Shown piece by piece: positions 24,801 through 33,422 of a DNA stretch of 64,000 bases; within the stretch, counting starts at the first letter, position 1, and each line of letters begins with the position of its first letter. A program made the translations under genes and the position numbers. The notes under the pieces were generated by a model. That model worked only from the letters and a program-made list of their open reading frames with translations. It was not told the origin of the DNA and searched no databases. The stretch is from Ectobius pallidus (taxonomy: Eukaryota; Arthropoda; Insecta; Blattodea; Ectobiidae): positions 121,639,751 to 121,703,750 of the forward strand of contig CAXKWD010000001.1 of assembly GCA_964059195.1 (NCBI GenBank), in the 5' to 3' direction.

Positions 24801-27098
24801 CAACCTTCGGGGATGCGATACTATGTGTACTTTCTCTTCAGTATTAAGACCAATTTACATGAAGAGAATGTCATACATGATAGGCCTACGTTATACTAAG
24901 AGGCAAACTTTTATTTGGCATAGGACATTATGTGAGTTTCACATAAAATTTTTAAGTTCTTAATCGATCAACGAAAACAGGATGATTTTATATTTTTATT
25001 AAATTTATAATTGCACGTGCTCTACATAATATTGCAAATCAAGATAGAACAAAGACAGCGTGATCGTGGCAATGCAAGACAATATTCAGAAGGTGTCACA
25101 TAGTCAAATGACGTATTATCTATTTAGGAAAATGCAAAACCGGTAATGCGTTCAGTTATTTTCATCTCATTAATATAAAAATATTTGCACTTATAGGCCT
25201 ACCACCAACATTTCATATATTCCATTTACCACATTTAAGAGTTCTGATACCATTTATACCAAATTTTAAGAATAATTTATATCCTTTTTTCTTAGCAATG
25301 ACGAGACTAGCATGGTTAATGGATCCTGTGGAAGATTTCTTAGTGAAAGCTCTTCCATACTATACGGAAGAAATTATTCCAGATGTTCATGATATGGCAT
25401 TGGAAATAAAATATAAATATTTCAACAACACTGAACCTCTCTTGCTTCAGTATGCTGATGTAAGTAGTTCTCAGTACATACATTGAGTATGAAATGTAAA
25501 CTGCTGCATATTTTCTACAACATAATGAATTTAAATCCCTATGCATAAATGGACATTGCTTTAAATTGAATCATTTTCTTTCTGCTACAGGTTGTAACTG
25601 ACCACCATTATGCCACACCACTTCACTGCATAGCGAAAAAATTAGCAAATATACAGAACTCTTCAGTATTTGCTTACCTCTTCTCTTTCGATGGCAACGG
25701 GAACGCTTACAAGAAAGTGTATGGTAGTGCAGAATATAAAGGTTACATTACTTTTTATAAATTTATCCAATATTCGCCATCTCAACATCATTGTGAAGTT
25801 TTGATTTTTATAATAATATCTTGAGAACAGGCCACATATGCATTCACACACAAACACGCGCGCACACACACCCTGACATCGATTACTTACACAAACACAC
25901 ACTCATTACTAGGGCCCAGAAGTTTATGCAAAATCATATTTTTAATAATGTACTCTATTACTTGCTAGTGTTAAAATGTGTATATGAAAGAAATAACAAA
26001 AAATTTATAGTTCATTTTGCATATTGTTGCATATTTTTGCTATTTTAAAGAAAATGGATTAGGCTATATTTTCTGGATATTAAAATATTTGTCCATATTT
26101 TGTTAATTTGTTACATTTTAACAACACATTTCTGGAAGATTTTTAATATTTCGCACGTCTCTGTTAATTCAAGCATTTACAGCATATTTGACTAAAAGAA
26201 TGTTTGAGAAGAATTTTTCGGAATCGATTATATAATATTAAAGCGACGTTCCACTTAATTAGTTTTACATTTACTCAAATTTGTTGCTTTGGCCTTGTAG
26301 TTTTCAGTTTTTTAATCTAATTTATACATTTTTTAAAATTTATAATGTAATTCAGCTAACAAGAAAACGTAAAATTTAAATTTAAATCTTTTAAATTACT
26401 TAAACGACAGAGCATAGGTTCAATAGTTTCGGAGCATATTTTACAGGTTTTAGATCATATTTTCATACATATTTCGTGTTCTGATAGAGCATTAACTTAC
26501 AGGCCTTACTCATTGCCATATTTTCCTTTGGACACATCTCACAAGTGTATTTGGGAGCATATATGTTTGTGGGGTCGATATAGAGATATTGCAGATTTTT
26601 TCACTATATTCTTCATGTTCACTGACGTTCTAATCATCACAATAAAATATAAACTAAATTATGATGGAAACCAGATTACTGATTTTATTGCAGGAGCTTG
26701 CCATGGAGATGAACTGCCTTATTTGTTTCGGATGGATGCCTTGAACGTCACAATCGAACCCAACACGACCGAATTTTTACTTTCTTCTAGGATCGTAAAA
26801 TTGTGGACAAATTTTGCAAAAACTGGGTAAGTTAATGGAATAAACGAAAGACGTGTTCACCTCTCCTTTTAAAATATTTGATTTATAAAAGGTAATTTGT
26901 TCCAGGAATCCAACTCCCAACACAGAACTGCTGCAAAATGCAACCTGGTCACCGATCAGTGGGTCATATTTCTCCTATATGAACATCGATTCCGACATGA
27001 CATTGAAGAACGACAATTTTAGAGATCGTCCAGCCTGGTGGGAAGAACTTTATCACAAATATATTCCAGATATCACTCCATGCTGGCAAAACTACTGA
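10911..27098 (+). CDS. Esterase B: carboxylesterase-like protein lacking the catalytic serine, 10 coding exons
   Basis: Exons: 10911-11117, 13924-14061, 14150-14309, 15688-15873, 15960-16162, 17333-17495, 25296-25459, 25591-25741, 26694-26826, 26906-27098. Joined, they give 1698 nt and 565 aa without a stop. Residues 1-23 form a signal peptide (hydrophobic MVLVFLGCFLYG core), so the product should be secreted. Family motifs follow in order: FMGIPYAK (about 53-60), EDCLYINVY (about 104-112), oxyanion HGGD (132-135), nucleophile elbow FGQGSG (211-216), acid NSAEG with Glu346, and CHGDELPY with His461. The elbow should be G-x-S-x-G, but position 214 is Gly (GGT, 15822-15824), so the nucleophile is absent while Glu and His remain. 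A splice acceptor ending at 10908, two bases before the ATG, suggests a noncoding 5' exon. Donors after exons 6 (GTTGGT) and 8 (GTTACA) are weak. Intron 6 is 7.8 kb and contains a LINE. It may be a non-catalytic binding protein, or an early pseudogene. Confidence 0.88.
12002..12268. mobile_element. TA-flanked MITE with about 30-bp terminal inverted repeats
   Basis: Left CAGGTAGGGGAAAAAAAGCG and right (inverted) CAGGTAGGGGGGAAAAAAGC continue into CGGACCGACT on both sides. TA stands at 12000-12001 and 12269-12270. 267 bp, no coding. Tc1/mariner-like by its TA duplication. In intron 1 of esterase B. A right-truncated copy is at 34417-34608. Confidence 0.88.
13398..13500 (+). repeat. SINE family 6, head fragment
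   Basis: GGTGGCCGAGATGGTAGCAT, then ACTCGCATTCGGAAGGTCCC and GTGGCCGGCCAATTTGA, follows the minus-strand copy at 19865-20000. In intron 1 of esterase B, about 420 bp before exon 2. Confidence 0.6.
14331..14712. repeat. 187-bp tandem duplication just inside intron 3 of esterase B
   Basis: GTCTACAC recurs at 14333, 14520 and 14707, a constant 187-bp spacing. The two full units share long blocks such as GTCGCCCTTGACGT and AAGCAGTTTCGACGTGACAC. The first unit starts about 20 bp after the exon 3 donor. Origin unknown, perhaps a dimeric transposon end. Confidence 0.9.
16535..17000. repeat. Degenerate tandem repeat of about 120-150 bp units
   Basis: Related words recur in order: CTAGGCAACATTAAAA near 16655, CTAGGCAACAGTAAAA near 16802 and TAGGCAGTAGGCTATTAAA near 16937, each followed by an (AA)ACCACCC-like block. 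Units are strongly diverged. In intron 5 of esterase B. Confidence 0.5.
17880..18060 (-). mobile_element. Probable LINE 3' UTR fragment (minus strand)
   Basis: The stretch starts (plus view) with a (TTTA)n run at about 17895-17910, then a stem-loop at 17923-17952 resembling the one at 2908-2938 behind the LINE fragment at 3025-3310. I read it as a 5'-truncated 3' end of the same LINE group. There is no coding part and the inner boundary is unclear. Confidence 0.45.
18485..18717. mobile_element. Foldback insertion with 13-bp TSD and hammerhead-like arms (possibly Penelope-like)
   Basis: TGAACTTTCTAAG stands at 18472-18484 and 18718-18730, a 13-bp direct repeat enclosing 233 bp. Inside, 18518-18718 is a near-perfect palindrome. 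Each arm reads CAGAAGAAGGAC, a loop of about 10 nt, then GTCCGAAACGTC. This resembles a hammerhead ribozyme core (CUGANGA, stem, GAAAC, GUC) with one core change (U to A). Such motifs are known from Penelope-like retroelements. The family call is inference. In intron 6 of esterase B. Confidence 0.7.
18846..18902. repeat. (TTTC)n microsatellite
   Basis: Pure CTTT tetranucleotide run in intron 6 of esterase B. Confidence 0.95.
19195..19527 (-). repeat. SINE family 2, tRNA-derived
   Basis: On the minus strand, the head has an A-box-like GTGGTTAGCGTCGCTGAC and a B-box-like GGGCTCGATTCCCGG. The body contains the conserved ACTCAGCCTCGTGATTC core and TTAACGGCCGTGGGTGTCGG. A second copy is at 47237-47527. 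It is in intron 6 of esterase B. Confidence 0.8.
19865..20000 (-). repeat. SINE family 6, tRNA-like head and start of body
   Basis: Minus strand: ACTCGCATTCGGGAGG, CCAGGTTCAAATCCCGTGG (B-box), then CCGGTCAATTTGACATGG. A related fragment lies at 13398-13500 and a degenerate one at 1300-1425. In intron 6 of esterase B. Confidence 0.65.
20978..23950 (+). CDS. LINE ORF2-like polyprotein: AP endonuclease + reverse transcriptase
   Basis: The frame is open from just after an in-frame TAG at 20975-20977 to a TAA at 23948-23950, 990 codons without interruption. The endonuclease half shows FHLNIRSLNKH (about residue 41), FIILTEAWL, LIVGDINIQ and the TDHYAVF motif (about 241). The reverse-transcriptase half shows YRPISLLPAFSKILEK, FLDLRKAFDTV (about 621), GVPQGTILGP (about 679) and the catalytic YADD (about 713-716), then a C-terminal thumb region. 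The enzyme nicks target DNA and copies its own RNA there. There is no in-frame ATG near the start, which fits 5' truncation. The lack of stops across almost 3 kb suggests recent insertion. The exact clade would need a phylogeny. Confidence 0.9.
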   Translation, partial: YNYNTFILHILSNYSDNSITTVLENADSCSSFINKTIHDFKIFHLNIRSLNKHFLEFCTVLQSLKQDFDFIILTEAWLSHDIGFDLPGYTKNVKMNKYSKCDSLVVYCKNNIDFTLTDIEISECNSLHLNFTFGNNTFSLTAIYRSPNTCKYDFLDNFERFLINSKQTDNHLIVGDINIQIIENHLDITGNRYMDMLHAHGFVNFLNGVTRPGSETCLDHIFFKTKKKWKFIPGIFCSAVTDHYAVFSLLKNPNGHISKSPGTQQSLPIANNINNEKLVSLIERETWDSVYKCKDPNTSFQLFYNLIKKYIISSSTSNQKLPHKFKKIKPWITVGIIKSIRTRDKIARKVIHDPNNENLKIYYKNYRNMLTLVIRNMKISYYKLKFEEYKNNPRKFWQTVNEATDIGTEKNKSVSELIKENGTHITNKEDIANEFNKYFSKIGHSVTSNVNKASSDSSEYNKTAMNPITSMFLSPVNECEIINIVKTLNNNVAPGIDGIKNITLKSIIKYIVKPLVYIFNLCFTEGVFPNTLKNAVIIPIHKSGKMNDLNNYRPISLLPAFSKILEKCIKVRLLNYLQKHEIISKNQFGFQSNISTDDAFINVTGNIIKELDKGNNCLGIFLDLRKAFDTVIHSILLDKLNKIGIRGTVYKLFESYLSNRCIMTKVDSHISEISNIDIGVPQGTILGPILYLIYVNDLLNLNLDQINGSIFSYADDTVVIFSGHSWEVAYKYANTGMKIIKKWFDSNLLSLNMDKSTLVPFSLTSTGQIARKKCTNLNLIIHNCNFDVNCKCLPLKETAVVKYLGIFIDKHLKWSHHVNYICNRLRRTIHKFVILRHCMPITVLRSVYLALFQSIIQYGILVWGGLAKTTLKPLCLLQKRIIKICLRKHIDYPTSLIFSEFNVLSLDQIYKFSILKYFHKHRIKYSSSDHIYKTRRNTNLLLLEPKCLTSAGLKHSINFGPRFYNSIIRKNPDLSAYSTVKFNRYVKNFL
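20978..24212 (+). mobile_element. CR1/Jockey-type LINE in intron 6 of esterase B, 5'-truncated
   Basis: This non-LTR retrotransposon carries one long frame for endonuclease and reverse transcriptase, followed by a roughly 260-bp 3' UTR. The UTR contains a stem-loop (24105-24138) and ends in an ATAAATAA-type tail with TGAAATA repeats near 24185-24210. No ORF1 is found upstream, and the open frame has no ATG before the endonuclease motif, so the copy looks 5'-truncated. It lies in the sense orientation of the host gene. I could not fix target-site duplications; the 5' boundary given is only the start of the open frame. Confidence 0.9.
25911..26518 (+). repeat. Dispersed AT-rich repeat, copy 2
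   Basis: Same family as 9698-10325, same orientation. Begins AGGGCCCAGAAG and carries the same blocks with moderate divergence. It occupies much of intron 8 of esterase B. Confidence 0.7.
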
Positions 27099-27278
27099 AA
27101 TGTCAATATGTGCTTTGGTGCTTTTTGATGTACAGGACAGGTAATACTGATTTAAAATGGACCCAACTTAATAATTCACGACCGAGGGAAAAATGTCGTA
27201 AAAAATCTTGTAATGTTTCGGTCTGTTTACACAAGGAATGATAAAAGTGTGAAAATATTAGTTTTATCTTCTATCTTT

Positions 27279-27570
27279 CCCTCAGTTTTACCTCTCCCTT
27301 TCAGGGACGTTTAGGCGACCCACAAGGCCGCAACCTGTCGGGAGCGTGATTATCTATGGATCACAAACATACTTTTTTGACAACACAAGGACATGGAGGG
27401 CCTCCCCGGATGAGTGATCAGCCCAATGCCGGGGCCACCTCTAAGACAACACGAACACAGAGGACGTGACACAGAGGACGAGACACACCATCACACACAC
27501 ACACTCACTCCGAACAAGGCGAGCATGGGATGGAGATGATAATGACGGCCAGATGATATCCGGGGACACT
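27279..27570 (-). repeat. SINE family 1, truncated copy
   Basis: Same sequence blocks as 28996-29452 on the same strand (GGGAGAGGTAAAA end, CGACAGGTTGC, CCGGCATTGGGCTGATCACT), broken off at the body near 27565 so the tRNA-like head is missing. It begins about 180 bp after the esterase B stop codon. Confidence 0.85.
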
Positions 27571-28995
27571 GAAGTGAATAATGTTCATGGAGCTGAGGAA
27601 TATCGCATAGCGAAAACACCAACGAGACATTGCAGGCACTCCTAGTATTATTTATTTATATGAATACCTAATTATTAGCTCCCTCCATTGCAACATTTAG
27701 CAGGCAGTATGCCTAGTTATATAATATGTACTATCATTTTTCTGTAAATTGAATGTTACTATCGTCTGGTTCTAAAGTTTTAATTCCTCAAACAAACATA
27801 AAAACAAAGCTTTGTTATTTATGCGGTCATTGCTATCTGACCTCATAATTCAGATTCTTGGAGCATGAGACTTATAAAAAGGGATTGTCTGGACTTATGT
27901 AACTCCACTTCATCGAGCAAGCGCGTTATCAACAGTGAATTCAGGTAGGCCATAAAGGATATCATTCTCATCAGAATCATATTTACAAAACGCAATTCAT
28001 ATAGACCTAGGTATATATATATAAACGTGTGTTTTTAATTATTTAATTGTTTATTTATTCCGGTAGTGTTAAGCTAAACCCACTAAGACCACTTGGTCTT
28101 TTCCGCTCTACCAGTCAAAAGTAGGCTTTGTGTAAACATAACCTCTGAAAGAAATAGCTAGTTTTTCCTCAGTTATTGCTATCAGAAAAAATACACTCAC
28201 ACACGAGTTGTTAAATGAGGGAGTGTGTAGCAATTATCTCTATTCGAACTGAATAACAGATTTTAGGAGTAATTTTATTTCTTAAAACATTAGCCTATTT
28301 ATTGATGTGAATATTTTAAAAAAATGTTTTCCTTACTAGGTACCAGTACTATCGAAATAAATTAATAACTTTACTATATGTAGGTGTACAATAATCATAT
28401 AATTTGTAAGAAAAGGGCACATAAATGTTTGCATTAAGATTAGGATGATTATTTTTCGCCTTAAATATTTTTATTTTATTTTTAGAATTCGCATTTTTAG
28501 CATTTACACTTAACTGCTTACCATTTTGTAGTTCTTCCCCCCTAAAATTATAGAAATCAGGTAAGCCCACCACATTATGATAATGTATATCGTTTAAATT
28601 TAAAGATTTATATTTTATAATCGTAAAGATACATCCAGTCATCGTCCTCATTATCATCGTCATCAACATCATCTTCCCTGTTATCCTCACCCACATTATC
28701 AACACAATATTTCATATACAGTAAATGAATTCGAAATATCATGGCAGAGTATTTAGTTATATTATGTCATCTTGAAGTTGTTTAGGGTGCTTAGACTTCA
28801 CTCTCCAGTTCTTTTCAGGAATTAGGAATGGTGACTTTTGATCCGAGAAAAATACCAGTTAGGCCTATGCAATATTTTGAATTTTATATGAGTACTGAAA
28901 ATAGCTGATAGTAGACTCATTTATACGTTTCTTTACAAAACCCACCTCAACTGGCTGGAGAAAATCTCGAATCTCATAGTAGGGTTAATTCATTT

Positions 28996-29452
28996 TTTAT
29001 CTTTCATACTTTTACCTCTCCCTTGTAGGGACCCTTATGCGGCCCGCGCCGCCCAGGCCTTACCGGGCTGCGACCTGTCGGGAGAGGAATGAACTATGGA
29101 TCACAACACAGACAGACATACTTTTTTGACCAGATAAGGACATGGATGGCCTCCCCGGATGAGTGATCAGCCCAATGCCGGGGCCACCTCCGAGACAACA
29201 CGAACACATAGGACGAGACACACCATTTACACACACACTCACTCCGAACAAGACGAAGATGTGGATGAAGATGATAATGACGGCCAGATGATATCCGGGG
29301 ACCACAAGGGCCTAAAGTTACCTGACATTTGTCTCACAGGTGAGGGAAAACCCCGGAAAACCCTCACCTAGGTAATTTGTCTCCAACAGGAATCGAACCC
29401 GGGCCCGCTGCGTGAGAGGAGCGAACGCATCCCCCGATCCAGAGCGGTAGAC
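28996..29452 (-). repeat. SINE family 1, full-length tRNA-derived copy with 10-bp target-site duplication
   Basis: On the minus strand it starts with a tRNA-like head holding a B-box-like GGGTTCGATTCC (29382-29403). The body contains GTCCCCGGATATCATCTGG and ends with CCTACAAGGGAGAGGTAAAA. The flanks carry TAATTCATTT at 28986-28995 and 29453-29462, a direct repeat showing retrotransposition. Length is about 457 bp. Intergenic between esterases B and C. Confidence 0.85.
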
Positions 29453-29833
29453 TAATTCATTTATACGAAGAAGAAATAGCAATCTCCCAAATTTTTGCAT
29501 CTTTTGCCCTTCACCAATTGCTGATTGTTTTACTATGCATTACTTTTCTTAATACAGTAATACCATTATAATATGTCACTTGCCTCTCGAAGCGTTAACA
29601 CGTAAGAATATTATTCACTACGAACAAAGTACTTGTGCACCTTTTAAACCTCACTCTGTGGCCAATGAACCTTGTTAATGTTTATGATAGAAATGTAGTG
29701 CAATGATGGTTCTGTATACACACATAATAATCTAAAATCAGAACATAAGTAAAACACATGAACAGGCTTGCACCGATTCGAATTTGTGTCTTTAATCAAT
29801 GCATATTTAAATTGTTTCAATTTCCAAATGCGT

Positions 29834-30280
29834 TTTTTGTTCGACCATACTATAATACGCTTATTACGTGTGACGTAACGGTGTCATAATGGTACTAATT
29901 TCTAAACTGATATTCATTATGACATCTGTGTGGTATCGATTATTATCGAAAATGGATCGATCTTGAAACCTTGAGAGTAGCAGCTGAAGACTGCGTAATA
30001 ACCTACCTGTATATAAAATAAAAGCAATTCTGTTCGTGTTAATATTAATATAATTCTAAAATTAATTCATTTCGTGTTGTAAAAATCAGTTGGTTTCAAG
30101 AAAACGACCAAAAGGATTTGGCCGACGACAAGAGCTTCCATCTGTCGTAAAAGACACGAACTTCAACCAGCTGTTGCGAAGGGCAGCGCGATGAAGCATG
30201 GTCGTTTGTTTGAGTGATTCTAAAATCACAAAATTTAAACATTTAGACTAATTATGATCGAACAAAAACAGTTGTATGTA
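29834..30280 (+). repeat. Dispersed repeat family, copy 1
   Basis: Shares ordered blocks with 63431-63880: ATACGCTTATTAC, GTGTGGTATCGATTA, CTGCGTA, CGTGTTAAT, CAGCTG, AAATTTAAACATTTA-like words. No coding capacity. Intergenic between esterases B and C. Confidence 0.7.
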
Positions 30281-30706
30281 AAGTTTGGACACACTCAAAC
30301 ATACTCATTCGTCCATAGCCCTGCCGAATCAATCATCATTCGACATCGTTAGAAAAATTGTGAAATTGAGCTATTGATATTGAAGCAATTTTTGTAATCA
30401 TTTTTGTAACAACTTTACTCACACGTCACTCCTTTGATCTTGAAAAAAAAAGTGTAAGAATTTATTCAATGTCAGCCAGTCATAACACTATTTATTTAAC
30501 ATGCAACGCTTATCTTATCGCTGAGCTGTACCACACATTCGATTTAACCCCGTCACCGGTCACATATCGTTCAAATCGTATCAAGCGACTTCCCGCTTAA
30601 AATCTTGAGTTATGGAAGTTATGGAACATTACTTATCAACAAAAATTAATCTATATGCATTGTATTCTTATCACCCGTCAGAGAGCACGTAAATTCTACT
30701 GTGAAT

Positions 30707-30795
30707 TAACAGTCTATGTTAGCATAGATAGCAGTCTAGCATAGGTAGCAGTCTACCATAATTAGCATAGATTGCAGTCTATGTTAACATAAATT
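30707..30795. repeat. Short imperfect tandem repeat (AGCATAGATAGCAGTCT-type)
   Basis: Four to five variants of TAGCATAGATAGCAGTCTA in a row. Confidence 0.75.
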
Positions 30796-31737
30796 ACAAA
30801 TATTGTGTATTCAATCGAGATGGAATTAAATTCTGCAAAATTCAGACTTACTATGATGGCATCTGTGTAAAATAAAGAGAAGATACATCATACTGCTCAT
30901 TAGAGTACACACAGCTGATTCGTAGTTAGGGCAAAGAAATGAACTGGACTATTTATGGGCTGCATAGTATTGTTTCTTTGTTCATTTCCATTTTAATAAT
31001 AATAATAACAATAACAATAAAAATGCTATATTTTACATGGTAGATTTCAGGCTTTAAGGCCTTATCTTCCACTCAGTCCGAAAATAAAAATGAAATACAT
31101 ATAACTTACAAATTGATGATAAATTAAGTGATCTTATAAGTTATTGTTATACAAAATATAAAAAATTGTTAAGATATAATACAAATTATTTACATAAAAA
31201 ATTTAGTAATAATAAAAAATTATGACTTCTTACAATTCTAATTAAAAATTAAAGAAAACTTGCATTACAGAGATAGAGGAATTATATTACAGTAGATATT
31301 TCAATGTTATTTTCAGTGGAATTGTATCTCTGGTTAGTAAGTAAATTGTTATAATGTATGTAGAAAACGAACGTTCAAAGAATTAATGAATTTCATTTCC
31401 GCTAGTGCTGATTAATACAATAGTTAGGGAATTCAAGTTTTTCAGCCTTAAGCACTAGTATATAGTATGAACTCAACAAGATATTAGAGCTGAATATGTA
31501 GAATGTTTATAGATTATTTATTTTACTATCAATAACATATAATGATACAGTTTATAACTGACCTTGCTATACAGATTAGTTGCAAGAATAAATTACATCA
31601 TATCACAATATACACAGTTTTTACTATCTTGCTTCAAAATGTCCTTGTTAATGGTAAAGTCATAAGTATAAATCATTATTATATCATAACATACTAGTTG
31701 ACTAATAAATCGTCATAAGAAGTTTTTTATATTGATA

Positions 31738-31818
31738 AAATATATTACACATTTATATCAATAAGTCCTGTATTAAAATATATTACACATTTATATCAAT
31801 AAGTACTGTATTAAAACT
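31738..31818. repeat. Tandem duplication of about 41 bp
   Basis: ATATTACACATTTATATCAA, then TAAGTCCTGTATTAAAAT, is repeated immediately with a single visible change (CCTG to ACTG). Confidence 0.85.
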
Positions 31819-33422
31819 TTAAAATTACGATCTTATATATTTTTTGTTCACAATTAATTATAATTTATCAAAAAGTAGTTGTTTAACAACTAATTATAAA
31901 ATTTAAAGTTAGTTATTATTTTTAAAATATTGTCGTTCAAAGTCGACAGACATAAGTGGTGCATATTTTGTTTGCAGTCGATAGCTTACATCATTGTTTG
32001 TTAACATCTTCAACATCATGGTTTTTGGCTAAGCTAGTTCTAGTATTTGCTTTCCAATACCTTCCAATGCTTCCTTTACGTCCATCAGAAAAGCCCATGT
32101 TTCGTTTTTCTGGGGACTAACATAATACGGCCAAAAAGGTTTTAAAAAGTGAAAAAAGTACTGTCATCGAAAAATGTGCAAAAAAGGTGAAGAATCGGGA
32201 AAATGTGCGAAAAAAGTGCAACCAAAACACGCTTTACAAGACAAACTACCTTAGTTTGGGATTTATAGTGGTGTAAAAATGAGTTTCAATACCTAAAATG
32301 CCTAAAACGCCTAAAATGCCTAAAACGCCTTTTACGGCGGGATATTATTGTTTTACGAGTTATGGTTCAATAACTTAAGGATATGTACTTTTCAACATGA
32401 AACATTACTATAAGTATATTGTTTATATTTCATAATTCTCGGCTCTATTTTGCACATTTAAGTAAATCTTCAACGCGTTCATATGCAGAGCAGTTAAAGC
32501 TTAGGCCTAAGCAATTGTTAAGCTATTGTTTCAGTAGTTTACAGATTACAAGGCACACGCAAACACTACAGGCAGAGATTCGAAACTTATCCAAAAACAA
32601 ATTTTTCAAATCCTGAATTACTCTTTTATTTAAGATTTTCCAAGACCACTTTTCCTTTCCGTTTTAATTCAAGAAGTTGAATTCAGTAAAAGTTATCCTG
32701 TAGAAAAAGAATGCTCAAAATCTTTAGGCTTAAATTAGTTCATTTTTAGAGGATATAACTGAATTTTTTTTTTAATATTTAAGTTAAAAATTTGACAAAT
32801 TTACGAGATGACAAATCTATTTCTGTAGAGCTGTAACACGGTAAAATGCTTTTTCTTATATTTACTTCGAATTAAATGGAAGATAAACAATCGATTAATT
32901 ACACTCGTAACCTATTCCAAAGCTACGCTCAATAAACAACTTTAAAATACATTAAAAGTTACAGTACCATCAAGAAGTAACACAGAATCAATATCAATTG
33001 TGAGCTATAGTTCTATGGAACGAAGCTCTAAAATTACATTTTAAAAAATTCTACTAAAGTAATTAATTGACTACTCATTCCTAATTTTCAACATTCCACA
33101 TCAATCAATTGTAGAATAATAATTTAAGACTTGTTTTAAATTACAGATTTAAAGAAATTCCTGTTCGTTATTTAAATTTACTATTAAATTGCTTAATATG
33201 AGTTACATTTTACAAAGTTGCAAAAGATTTTACACACGGAATATTGATACGCGGATGTATATCAGCACTGTCTCGCATGCTTTGAAGGATGCTGATAATC
33301 ATACTGAACATAAAATGCTGATGATAGTATTCTCATGTATCGACTTCATCACGTTAATTTAACTCTGTATCATTGGTTTTCTATTTCAGTTCTCAGCACA
33401 CAGAAACGCAAGAAGTTTTAAA

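Larger units (their letters stand above)
30290..33390. other. Intergenic region upstream of esterase C without recognised genes
   Basis: AT-rich. Apart from the tandem repeats at 30707-30795 and 31738-31818, a short CCTAAAATG/CCTAAAACG repeat near 32295-32330 and a simple AAT/AAC-rich run near 30995-31020, I see no coding or RNA gene. The acceptor-like TTTCTATTTCAG ending at 33390 suggests a noncoding 5' exon of esterase C somewhere here. Confidence 0.5.

Noticed and set aside
28040..28110. Possible third LINE-tail stem-loop near a TTTATTTATT run
   Set aside because: Pairing is not convincing and there is no neighbouring LINE coding sequence.
29060..29371. Overlapping open frames on both strands
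   Set aside because: They are translations of SINE family 1; the same frames appear in the copy at 49383-49738.
32295..32330. Short direct repeats as a CRISPR-like array
   Set aside because: Units of about 9 bp without spacers in a eukaryotic genome; a simple tandem repeat.
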